From Vibrio methylphosphonaticus (GTDB taxonomy: Bacteria > Pseudomonadota > Gammaproteobacteria > Enterobacterales > Vibrionaceae), in assembly GCF_023634655.1 (NCBI RefSeq), contig NZ_JAMKMS010000010.1, positions 1-64,000 on the forward strand: a stretch of 64,000 nt of DNA. The letters run 5' to 3'. Numbering within the stretch: position 1 is the stretch's first letter; each line of letters opens with the position of its first letter. The notes beneath the pieces were generated by a model. It searched no databases. It was not told the origin of the DNA and saw only the letters and a list, made by a program, of their open reading frames with translations. Positions 55,305 to 63,525 of the stretch are shown piece by piece. Made by a program: the position numbers and the translations under genes.

Positions 55305-56615
55305 ATGACTATCTCCCACAAAGACTATTACAAAATTGCTCTGCCCTTCATTATTTCCACTGTGACGCAACCTTTGCTTGGCGCAGTTGATACTGCCGTT
55401 ATTGGTCAGCTTGGTATCGCTGAACTCATTGGTGGGGTAGCTATCGGCACTGTTATCATGAATACCCTATACTGGCTGTTTGGTTTTTTCCGCGTCAGTA
55501 CGACAGGACAAAGTGCGATGGCGCTGGGTAAAGGCGATCAGCAATTACTGACAAGCAGTTTAATGCGACCATTTATGCTGTCAGCGTTGATTGGATTGTG
55601 TTTTATTGCGCTACAGTCGTTCATTTGGCAAGGCGCACTCTGGGTGATGGAGCCTGAGGTCGCTGTCGCTGAGCAGGCATACATATACTTCCAAGTTTTG
55701 ATTTATGGCGCGCCTTTCGTTCTACTTAACTACACCATTATTGGTTGGTTGATGGGGCAAGCTAAAGCCAAAGAAACGCTCTACACACAAGTGTTCGGCA
55801 ATGTCTTAAACATTGTCCTTAATGTTATTTTTGTCCTGCACTTCGACTTGAGCGTGGCCGGGGTTGCCTATGCGAGTTTGATCTCTCAGATCATCACCTT
55901 CATCATTGGCGTGACCTTAGTACTAAAAACCAGCCAGCTTTCGGTCACGACATTTCTTACTTCGACAAAAATGAGCAAGCAAGATCTTGCGACTATCGTT
56001 TCTTCCAACACGGACTTACTGCTGCGCACTGTGTGCATTCTGGTGTTCTTTAACATGATGGCGAGAACAGGTTCTAAACTGGGTACCGATGTTCTCGCCA
56101 CCAATGCCATTCTCATGCAAATTACGTTCATCATCAGCTATATGTTTGATGGGATCGCCAACGCCTCAAGCGTTTTTGCAGGTAAAGCGGTTGGTCAGAA
56201 AAGCGCTAATATGTTAAATCGCGTCATCACGCTGAATGCCCAATGGACCATGGGATTTGTTGTCATTCTCACTACTATCACCCTTGTTTTCCAAAATCAG
56301 TTTGTTTATCTCTTTACCGATTTGCCTAACATTGTCCATCTATATCAACAGATGACACCTTGGCTCATTCTGTTCCCTTTCGTTGCGGGGTTTGGCTTAA
56401 CGGTATATGGCATTTTCACTGGCACGGGTACAACGAGACCTGTCAGAAACTCTAGTATCGCCACTCTTTGCTTATTTTTGTTGGTTCTCTCCATTGCCGT
56501 AGAAGGATGGGGAAACCATGGTTTATGGTTAGCTTTTACACTATTTTATTGCGGGCGTATTGCTTTCCTATATCCATTCATTAGTCAGGTTAAGAAAAAG
56601 GCGATGGCGTTTTAG
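55305..56615 (+). CDS. dinF: MATE-family exporter (DinF type)
   Basis: 436 residues, about 12 helices. Characteristic starts of the two halves: VDTAVIGQLG near 28 and ATNAILMQITFIISYMFDG near 265. The DinF subgroup is suggested by GMAVDT-like spacing and by WLMGQAKAK. Pumps cationic compounds or metabolites with sodium or proton gradient. A hairpin at 56663 ends the gene. Confidence 0.85.
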   Translation: MTISHKDYYKIALPFIISTVTQPLLGAVDTAVIGQLGIAELIGGVAIGTVIMNTLYWLFGFFRVSTTGQSAMALGKGDQQLLTSSLMRPFMLSALIGLCFIALQSFIWQGALWVMEPEVAVAEQAYIYFQVLIYGAPFVLLNYTIIGWLMGQAKAKETLYTQVFGNVLNIVLNVIFVLHFDLSVAGVAYASLISQIITFIIGVTLVLKTSQLSVTTFLTSTKMSKQDLATIVSSNTDLLLRTVCILVFFNMMARTGSKLGTDVLATNAILMQITFIISYMFDGIANASSVFAGKAVGQKSANMLNRVITLNAQWTMGFVVILTTITLVFQNQFVYLFTDLPNIVHLYQQMTPWLILFPFVAGFGLTVYGIFTGTGTTRPVRNSSIATLCLFLLVLSIAVEGWGNHGLWLAFTLFYCGRIAFLYPFISQVKKKAMAF

Positions 56616-56662
56616 CCCTAGGACCCGTTCGGGTTGGTTAGTAACAGGATGCGAAAACCGAA

Positions 56663-56690
56663 AAGGAGTGCCGAGAGTTTGGTACTTCTT
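56663..56690 (+). terminator. Terminator after the MATE gene
   Basis: AAGGAGTGCC (56663-56672) / GGTACTTCTT (56681-56690), 10-bp stem with two G:T pairs and an 8-base loop; weak T-run. Confidence 0.5.
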
Positions 56691-56778
56691 TATCGCGCTT
56701 TCTTTACAAATCAATGATATTAATAAAACGATGATTAACAGCCTTGTTAATCCTTCTCATGGCGAAAGATAGATGTTA

Positions 56779-56801
56779 ACATTGTTATGTTATAACGTTT
56801 T
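56779..56801. promoter_or_regulatory. Zur-box-like operator
   Basis: The core GTTATGTTATAAC (56784-56796) is a 5-3-5 palindrome and matches the gammaproteobacterial Zur core GTTATANTATAAC at every position but one; flanks keep part of the consensus. It lies 17-40 bases before the first ABC gene, in promoter position. Zinc control is inferred. Confidence 0.55.
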
Positions 56802-56817
56802 ATATTGAGTAGTTTCC

Positions 56818-57576
56818 GTGACATCCCCTCTTCTTTCTGTCGATCAGCTTTCCATAAAAAGTACTGACAAAACTCTGTTTCAAGATGTTCAGTTCAATGT
56901 GCATGCAGGGGAAGTGCTAGCCGTGATGGGCCCCTCTGGTATTGGTAAGTCTATGCTGTCAAAGGCTATCGCAGGCTTCACACCCGAGACGATAACGGTA
57001 TCTGGTGACATCATACTAGACGGCACTAACGTCTGCGCAATGCCTTTACTCACTAGAACACCTCAACAAAGGGTCGCGTTTATTTTCCAAGACGCGCTGC
57101 AAGCGCTTAATCCTCTGGTTTCAGTGCAAAGCCAATTATGCCTCGCACTGACTTCGCGTCGCACGACACCGACAGCCCAAGACAAAACAACGATAAATCA
57201 GTGGCTTAACAAATTAGGTTTCCAACATCCTCAGCAAATATTACCTCTAACACCAAGTCAGCTATCTGGTGGACAACGACAACGTATTTGCATTGCTATG
57301 GGGCTACTTGGTCAGGCGAAAGTACTCATTGCTGATGAACCTACAAGCGCGCTGGACCCCGTTACCGAGCAAGAAATATTAACGTTAATTCACCACAGCG
57401 TGAAACAAAATGGCATGGCTGGCATTGTGATAACCCACGATCTTCATAGCGCAATGAAGTGCGATAAGTTACTCGTTATTGATGAAGGGAGAGTCATCGC
57501 GTATGGCGAACCTAAAGCCTGTCTGCTAGGCAGCTCACATGAATTTTGTCGTTCTTTGAGAACATTGATTCAATGA
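56818..57576 (+). CDS. Nik/Opp-type ABC ATPase 1
   Basis: 252 residues, GTG start. Walker A GPSGIGKS near 40-47, signature LSGGQRQR, Walker B VLIADEPTSALDP, H-loop ITHDLHSA; layout is that of NikD/OppD. First gene of the ATPase-ATPase-binding protein-permease operon behind a Zur-like box. Its stop overlaps the next start (ATGA). Confidence 0.9.
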   Translation: MTSPLLSVDQLSIKSTDKTLFQDVQFNVHAGEVLAVMGPSGIGKSMLSKAIAGFTPETITVSGDIILDGTNVCAMPLLTRTPQQRVAFIFQDALQALNPLVSVQSQLCLALTSRRTTPTAQDKTTINQWLNKLGFQHPQQILPLTPSQLSGGQRQRICIAMGLLGQAKVLIADEPTSALDPVTEQEILTLIHHSVKQNGMAGIVITHDLHSAMKCDKLLVIDEGRVIAYGEPKACLLGSSHEFCRSLRTLIQ

Positions 57577-58439
57577 GTGAATTAACGCAAGAAATAATAA
57601 CGCCGCAGCACGATGACTCTGCCAACAGCGTACATTTTCATAATGTTAGCGTGCAGTATTTTACGCTTCCAAAATGGTTAGGAGGGAAGCCTTTTAAGGC
57701 CCTCGATAACATTTCTTTGGCAATAGAACAGCAAAACCTTGCCATTGTCGGGCCATCTGGAGCGGGAAAATCAACACTTATTGAACTGTTGTTTGGCTTG
57801 AAATCACCTTCTTCAGGCCAGGTCGAGATTTGTGGGATCAAACTTCCTATCCGTTCTCAGCAAGACAGAAGCAAAATATGCCGGCAAATACAAATGATGC
57901 CTCAAGAGCCCCATACGAGCTTGAACCCATATTATAATCTGGGTCAAATTCTGGTTGAGCCATTGGTGAATCTCAGTATTAGTGGCGATCATACTGCGCT
58001 AGCCAAACAGGCGTTAGCGGATGTAGGGTTACCCAACCACCTGCTGGCATTCACACCGAACCAACTATCCACAGGTCAAGCTCAGCGAGTGGCACTGGCA
58101 AGAGCACTTATTGTGGAGCCCTCGGTATTGGTTGCCGATGAGCCTACTAGCAGCTTAGATCCGGTGAATCGACAGCGAGTCATTGACCTTCTTAACTCGC
58201 TTAAGCGTAAACGAAAACTCACCCTAATCTTAGTCACTCATGATCTTCAAGCAGCGCACGCCTTGTGCGATGAACTGCTCGTCCTAGACCATGGTTGCGT
58301 CGTTGAATATGGCGCTTGCAAACACATCATGAGCGCTCCGAGTCATCCCGTCACTCAAGCGCTCATTTCAGCGCAGGCGGCGTTGAATTTCGACCACCTA
58401 GACCTAGATCTAGAGCGCCTCCACAACATCAAACCTTAG
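57573..58439 (+). CDS. Nik/Opp-type ABC ATPase 2
   Basis: 288 residues from ATG 57573, coupled to the stop of ATPase 1. Walker A GPSGAGKST, signature LSTGQAQRVALARAL (Thr in place of the second Gly is slightly unusual), Walker B VLVADEPTSSLDP, H-loop VTHDLQAA. NikE/OppF-like but lacking the long C-terminal oligopeptide domain. Confidence 0.9.
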   Translation: MSELTQEIITPQHDDSANSVHFHNVSVQYFTLPKWLGGKPFKALDNISLAIEQQNLAIVGPSGAGKSTLIELLFGLKSPSSGQVEICGIKLPIRSQQDRSKICRQIQMMPQEPHTSLNPYYNLGQILVEPLVNLSISGDHTALAKQALADVGLPNHLLAFTPNQLSTGQAQRVALARALIVEPSVLVADEPTSSLDPVNRQRVIDLLNSLKRKRKLTLILVTHDLQAAHALCDELLVLDHGCVVEYGACKHIMSAPSHPVTQALISAQAALNFDHLDLDLERLHNIKP

Positions 58440-58449
58440 AGAATATAGA

Positions 58450-59955
58450 ATGCGTTTTAATTCCATTAAACTGGCTTGTGCACTCGCTTTTGCCCTGCCA
58501 CTCACCGGCTGTTTTGACTCAAAAACAGACACTAGTGAACCCGTCGCTAAATCTGAAATCCGTGTTGCAATGATGCAGCCTCCACGTACCGGACTATCAC
58601 CGCTTTCTGACGATGCATTTAAACTATCCCGCTGGAGTACGGCTGAAACCTTAATCAACCTCACGCCAACATCTGAAGCGGAACCCATGCTGGCGACCGA
58701 TTGGAAGCAAGTCGACCCACTGACATGGCAATTCACTATTCGCCAAGGTGTGACGTTTCATGATGGATCGGTTCTTGATGCAAATGCCGTCGCTAATTCC
58801 CTGCAAAAGGCACTACTTGCTGCACCAAAGCCACGAATTCTGGACGGTATTGATCTTGAAATAATCGCACTCGATCAGAGTCATGTTGAGATTAAAACCA
58901 GCTTCAACGACCCACTGCTGCCGAGCCGATTGTCTAGCCCGCAGCTATCGATTCTCTCAACCAACGCTTATAAAGAAAACGGTCGAGTCGTTCCGACAGG
59001 CATGGGAACAGGACCATTTGAACTTGTTGAAATCAACGGGACCACCAGCGCTAAATTAACGCGCTTTGATGGTTACTGGGGTGAAAAAGCCAACATCGAA
59101 ACTGTGATCGCAGAATATGTGCCAAATGGTTTTGCCCGCGCCGCCGCGCTTCGCACCGGAACTGCCGATGTGGTAGAAGCGGTACCCGTGTCTCAAATTG
59201 CGACGATTGATTCAGAACTGCTATATGAAGTAGCAATGCCACGTACCAATACGCTGTATCTGAACAGTAAATCGGGCGTCTTTAACCAATTAGAAATGCG
59301 TAAAATCGCCGCCGCAGCCGTTGACAGAAAGCAGATCATTAACACTGTTTACGAAAACCATGCAGACATCGCTGAAGGTTTGTTAGGTCCCGCATTAGCG
59401 TGGGCTGGCCCAATTCGAACCGAGGTTGGCGCAGAAGCATTGGTGGTTGATAACACGAAAAAGGCGAACGGTGAGAAAATCGTTATTGGTACGTTTACTG
59501 ACCGAGCTGAGCTGCCAGAAGTGGCTGCACTGCTAAAGCAGCAACTTGAAGCCGCCGCTTTTCAAGTTGAACTCGATATCCGCGAATATGCGCAGATCGA
59601 AAACGATGCACTAGCAGGGAGATTTGATGCCTTTATCCTCTCCCGAGCAACCGTGTTAGATTCGGGTGATCCTGTGGCTTACATGATGAGTGATTTTGGG
59701 TGTGAAGGCTCTTTTAACTTAGGTCAGTTTTGTTCAGAAGATGTCGATAACGCATTAACGCACGCGGACTTACAACCATTAGGTCCTCTGCGCCAAAAAG
59801 CCATTATTGCCGCCGAGCAAAAGATCCTTAATGACTATGCCGCTATCCCTTTGCTTCATGAGCGAGTCATTCAAGGCGAAAGTACCCGAGTAGTCGATGT
59901 CGTGCGCGATCCAAGTGAGCGCCGTCTTATCAATGCATCGACCAAGGTAAACTAA
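58450..59955 (+). CDS. Nik/Opp-type substrate-binding lipoprotein
   Basis: 501 residues. Lipobox ALPLTGC with lipid-anchored Cys near 21, then an SBP_bac_5 domain: WSTAETLINLTPTSEAEPML, VTFHDGSVLDANAVANSL, and TGMGTGPFELVE. The domain family binds peptides, opines, nickel chelates or heme. Ligand cannot be read from sequence; context with a Zur-like box suggests a metal or metallophore complex. 11 bases after ATPase 2. Confidence 0.88.
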   Translation: MRFNSIKLACALAFALPLTGCFDSKTDTSEPVAKSEIRVAMMQPPRTGLSPLSDDAFKLSRWSTAETLINLTPTSEAEPMLATDWKQVDPLTWQFTIRQGVTFHDGSVLDANAVANSLQKALLAAPKPRILDGIDLEIIALDQSHVEIKTSFNDPLLPSRLSSPQLSILSTNAYKENGRVVPTGMGTGPFELVEINGTTSAKLTRFDGYWGEKANIETVIAEYVPNGFARAAALRTGTADVVEAVPVSQIATIDSELLYEVAMPRTNTLYLNSKSGVFNQLEMRKIAAAAVDRKQIINTVYENHADIAEGLLGPALAWAGPIRTEVGAEALVVDNTKKANGEKIVIGTFTDRAELPEVAALLKQQLEAAAFQVELDIREYAQIENDALAGRFDAFILSRATVLDSGDPVAYMMSDFGCEGSFNLGQFCSEDVDNALTHADLQPLGPLRQKAIIAAEQKILNDYAAIPLLHERVIQGESTRVVDVVRDPSERRLINASTKVN

Positions 59956-59959
59956 CGCG

Positions 59960-61696
59960 ATGTTGTCTGTTGAAACCTCGGGTCGATTTTGGACCATGTT
60001 GATGCCTTGGATCTCGAGAATTGCCGCACTTATTGTGGTGGTGATTCTCGTCGGTCTGATGCCCGATATTGCCGGTATTGACCCCAGCCAAACCATTCTG
60101 AGAGCGCGTTCAGGCCAGCAGCACATGCTAACACCTGAAGCGCTAGCCGCGGTAAGAGCCGATCTACAACTCGACCGCAGCGCAACGGAACGTCTAATCG
60201 ATTGGTTACACGGTGCTGTTCAGGGTGATTTTGGTCTCTCTTGGATTGATGGTTCTTCTGTTATTGAGGGTATTCAACAGACACTCTCCACCTCTTTACT
60301 ATTAATGGCGATAGCATTAAGCCTTACCTTTTTGTTATGCACATTAAGTCTACTTCACACATTTCATCGCTGGAAACGAGGCAAGCTAGCCCAATCTCAT
60401 AATAGTTTGAGCACTGTGCTTATTTCGCTTCCAGAGTACGTTGTGGCATCCATCTTAATTCTGGTCTTTTCTATCTGGTTAGGGTGGCTACCACCCTACG
60501 GATGGCAAGGTTGGCAAGATGTTTGGTTGCCAAGTTTAGCTCTTGCCTTACCCGCTAGCGGTTTATTAAGCCGTTTACTCCGCGATAGCCTATTGCGGGT
60601 TCTCAATGAGCCCTGGGTGATTACCTGGTTGAGCGCAAATGTCACTGCCAACCAAATTCTACGTTTTGCCATCAAACGAGCGTTCAGTAGCTTGATCCCT
60701 CAAATTGCGATGATCATGATTGGTCTAACCGGTGGCGCGGTGGCGGTAGAGCAGATTTTTTCTATTCCGGGTATCGGTAGACTCATCCTCGGTGCAGCAA
60801 AAGCACAAGATCTGCCCACGCTGCAAGGGGGGCTGCTAGTCTTATTATTGATCTCTATTTTTATCAGTAGTGTGAGTCTACTGCTTCAGCAATGGATACT
60901 TGGACACAGTGCTAAAAATGGTAAATTGATCAGCAGTCATTCTTCATTGGCTTTCACTTCTAGCAAACAAAAACGTGTGGTTGCTAGCGCGATTTTTGCA
61001 TTGTTGCTAGCCATTATCATCTGGTCAATGTTTCGTGATCCCTACACCAGCCAGTTTGGTCGACTTGCCTCCCCTAGCTTAAACACCCCGCTCGGTGCGG
61101 ATGGGATTGGACGAGATCTATTGGCTCGTATTGGTACCGGTATGCTTTCAACGTTCCAGTCCGGGATAATAGCAACGCTGTTAAGCTTGCTCGTTGGACT
61201 TGTTCTCGGCTTCAATACTCGTTTCAGCCAGGGACTAATAGAGGTGACCAAAGGCATTCCTTATATTATCGCAGGCTTACTGGTTGCCGGTTTGACTAAC
61301 ATGAACCCAAATAGTGCGATGATTGCTATTGTATTGGTCTCTTGGGCACCGCTTGCCGCGCATTGTTCTAGTCTGATTGTGGAAGCTAAAGCCCAACCGT
61401 ACACGCACCTCGCACCCATCTGGGGGACCAGCCAAATACGAATTTTCAGATACTATCTGCTCCCCTACGTGTTGCCTCCATTATTAAAACACGCGCTGCT
61501 AAGATTGCCCGTCATTACCCTTAGCCTAACGTCACTCAGTTTTATTGGCTTAGGGGAAAAACCGCCGTCACCGGAATGGGGGTTAATGATTGCTGAGAAT
61601 TTGCCCTATATTGAGCGAGCACCACTGGCAGTAATGGGACCGATTACCGGGTTAGTGTTAATGGGCGTTGCGATTAATTTACTCTTTGATGATTAG
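59960..61696 (+). CDS. Fused Nik/Opp permease (NikB-NikC type)
   Basis: 578 residues in which both ABC permease domains are joined. The first (1-310) carries the EAA loop VTWLSANVTANQILRFAIKR near 220; after a linker (about 315-330) the second has ATLLSLLVGLVLGFNTRFS and the EAA loop ...LAPIWGTSQIRIFRYYLLPYVL near 480. In most systems these are separate NikB and NikC. The C-terminus (VAINLLFDD) is shorter than in typical NikC. Strong terminator follows. Confidence 0.9.
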   Translation: MLSVETSGRFWTMLMPWISRIAALIVVVILVGLMPDIAGIDPSQTILRARSGQQHMLTPEALAAVRADLQLDRSATERLIDWLHGAVQGDFGLSWIDGSSVIEGIQQTLSTSLLLMAIALSLTFLLCTLSLLHTFHRWKRGKLAQSHNSLSTVLISLPEYVVASILILVFSIWLGWLPPYGWQGWQDVWLPSLALALPASGLLSRLLRDSLLRVLNEPWVITWLSANVTANQILRFAIKRAFSSLIPQIAMIMIGLTGGAVAVEQIFSIPGIGRLILGAAKAQDLPTLQGGLLVLLLISIFISSVSLLLQQWILGHSAKNGKLISSHSSLAFTSSKQKRVVASAIFALLLAIIIWSMFRDPYTSQFGRLASPSLNTPLGADGIGRDLLARIGTGMLSTFQSGIIATLLSLLVGLVLGFNTRFSQGLIEVTKGIPYIIAGLLVAGLTNMNPNSAMIAIVLVSWAPLAAHCSSLIVEAKAQPYTHLAPIWGTSQIRIFRYYLLPYVLPPLLKHALLRLPVITLSLTSLSFIGLGEKPPSPEWGLMIAENLPYIERAPLAVMGPITGLVLMGVAINLLFDD

Positions 61697-61701
61697 AAAA
61701 C

Positions 61702-61728
61702 CGACCCGTTATATCGGGTCGTTTTTTT
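61702..61728 (+). terminator. Terminator of the ABC operon
   Basis: CGACCCG (61702-61708) / CGGGTCG (61715-61721), 7-bp stem with a TTATAT loop, followed by seven T. It ends the ABC unit, so the His-rich ORF and MFS gene form another transcript. Confidence 0.9.
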
Positions 61729-61850
61729 CTCTTCTTGCAAGATCAATGCTCCATCATTTCAGATCTAAATGTAATTTGCTCTAGACAGTATGATCTCCGA
61801 ACAATATCAAATCTGCGTAACAACGAGTCCGCGCCATATCAAGTCCAAAT

Positions 61851-61877
61851 TAGTCTATGCACAAAATGCATAGACTA
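61851..61877. promoter_or_regulatory. 27-bp perfect palindrome before the MFS pair
   Basis: TAGTCTATGCA (61851-61861) / TGCATAGACTA (61867-61877), 5-base centre CAAAA, no T-run. Located about 90 bases before the best start of the His-rich ORF and 290 bases before the MFS start. Reads as an operator or mRNA hairpin; binding protein unknown. Confidence 0.6.
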
Positions 61878-61964
61878 GTTCACATAATATCATTTGAGTC
61901 ATCACTTCCTCATCATTACACTGCGCGCTCTTTTTTATCACCATTAACATCACGACTGAGTGCC

Positions 61965-62156
61965 ATGTTTTCACAATCAATTTTGGCTCAACTGTTTAGG
62001 ATGATCGCATTACTTACCGTTACGCTGGCGGCTGTGCATCATTCCCCGACATTACTTGAACTGTTTGCTGGACAAGCCATTAACTCTGGCTGCCACCAAC
62101 AAAACCCAACGGGTGAATCTCATCATTCACACCAATCAACACACCACCATCATTAG
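61965..62156 (+). CDS. Small exported His-rich protein
   Basis: 63 residues from ATG 61965: one hydrophobic helix or signal peptide (LFRMIALLTVTLAAVHH), then a Cys/His-rich tail ending HHSHQSTHHHH. A longer frame from 61857 overlaps the palindrome and is not favoured. His-rich tails bind Zn, Ni or Cu. It ends 12 bases before the MFS gene and lies just after the putatively Zur-controlled importer. No ribosome site of note, so the call is moderate. Confidence 0.5.
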   Translation: MFSQSILAQLFRMIALLTVTLAAVHHSPTLLELFAGQAINSGCHQQNPTGESHHSHQSTHHHH

Positions 62157-62168
62157 AGCCAGATTTAT

Positions 62169-63389
62169 ATGAGTATTTTCCGTTTTCCTATTTTAGTTTG
62201 GCTTGGTATTGGCATTTTAATTACCAGTCTAGGTATCCGTCAGTCATTTGGCATTTTTATGATGCCTATTTCTGAACACTTCCAAACTGGACGTGAATTT
62301 TTTAGCTTCGCCATTGCGTTGCAAAACCTAATGTTTGGTGTGTTCCAGCCCTTTGTTGGCATGGCGGCCGATAAATGGGGTTCGAAGCGCATTATCTTAA
62401 TGGGTGCGGTCGCGTACGCGGCTGGCTTGTATCTAACTTCTATTGCTACTATCCCATCGCAACTCTACTTCTCGCTAGGCGCGTTGGTCGGGCTTGGATT
62501 AAGCGCCACCAGCTACGTCATTGTGCTTGGTGCCGTTGCTAAAGTAGTCCCTGCACAACACGCTGCTAAAGCATTTGGTTTGACGACGGCGGCGGGATCA
62601 TTTGGTATGTTCGCCATGATCCCTGGCGCACAAATGATGCTAGAAACCATCGGCTGGCAAGGCGCGCTGCAAGCGTTTGCCATGCTTTGCACTATGATGA
62701 TTGCGTTTGCACTATTTATGAAGTCCAATAAAGCGAATACCTCCTCTCAAGCCAACCAAGCGATAGAGACTGAGGAAACACTCGGCCAAGCCCTTAAAGA
62801 AGCCTTTAACAATAAAAGCTATTGGCTCATTCATGCTGGCTTCTTTGTTTGTGGTTTCCACGTCATGTTTATTGCCACCCACCTACCAAGCTATCTTGCG
62901 GACAAGCACTTGCCTGCCAGCAGCGCGGCTTTAGCACTCGCCTACGTGGGTATTTTTAATATCTTTGGTTCCTACTTTTGGGGCGTGATGGGGGATCGTT
63001 TCAGTAAACGTCACGTGATGTCTGCGCTTTATTTGGTTCGTACTGTCGTTATTGCTTGCTTCGTCACGCTACCAGTTACGGAAAGTACCGCGGCTATTTT
63101 TGGTGGTGCCATTGGTTTTTGTTGGTTAGGGACCGTGCCACTCACCTCAGGTCTTGTTCGTCAGATCTTTGGCGCGCGTTATCTTTCGACACTCTATGGT
63201 TTGGTCTTCTTTACTCACCAAATAGGCAGCTTTTTAGGGGCTTGGGTAGGCGGGCGCATCTATGATTACTATGGTTCTTATGAGCCTATTTGGTGGTCAA
63301 CCGTCGTGCTTGCTTTCCTTGCGGCGCTCATTCATCTGCCAATTAATGACAAACCTCTGCGTCCGTTTAAACCCTTAGCAGCGGCTTAG
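62169..63389 (+). CDS. MFS transporter (OFA/MCT-like)
   Basis: 406 residues, 12 helices. MFS motif A-like GMAADKWGSKR near 58-68, and a second-half repeat GVMGDRFSKRH near 270. The C-terminal TSGLVRQIFGARYLSTLYGLVFFTHQIGSFLGAW stretch resembles OFA/monocarboxylate transporters. Substrate unknown. Located downstream of the Nik/Opp importer and a His-rich ORF; an exporter of a metallophore is a possibility. Terminator at 63411. Confidence 0.82.
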   Translation: MSIFRFPILVWLGIGILITSLGIRQSFGIFMMPISEHFQTGREFFSFAIALQNLMFGVFQPFVGMAADKWGSKRIILMGAVAYAAGLYLTSIATIPSQLYFSLGALVGLGLSATSYVIVLGAVAKVVPAQHAAKAFGLTTAAGSFGMFAMIPGAQMMLETIGWQGALQAFAMLCTMMIAFALFMKSNKANTSSQANQAIETEETLGQALKEAFNNKSYWLIHAGFFVCGFHVMFIATHLPSYLADKHLPASSAALALAYVGIFNIFGSYFWGVMGDRFSKRHVMSALYLVRTVVIACFVTLPVTESTAAIFGGAIGFCWLGTVPLTSGLVRQIFGARYLSTLYGLVFFTHQIGSFLGAWVGGRIYDYYGSYEPIWWSTVVLAFLAALIHLPINDKPLRPFKPLAAA

Positions 63390-63410
63390 CCTAGTACCTT
63401 CCTTTTTTGA

Positions 63411-63436
63411 TAGCCTCTATTGCAAGAGGCTATTTT
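63411..63436 (+). terminator. Terminator after the MFS gene
   Basis: TAGCCTCT (63411-63418) / AGAGGCTA (63425-63432), 6-base loop, followed by TTTT. Confidence 0.8.
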
Positions 63437-63525
63437 GAAGAAACCAAAGACAAAGCAGCAAAAATAAGATTGAATTATTGTCCGTATTCACTCACGATCG
63501 AAGTCGATAAACGGAAGGTAATCGT

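Noticed and set aside
56631..56700. Possible riboswitch before the ABC operon
   Set aside because: Only simple hairpins; no TPP, cobalamin or NiCo core motif recognised.
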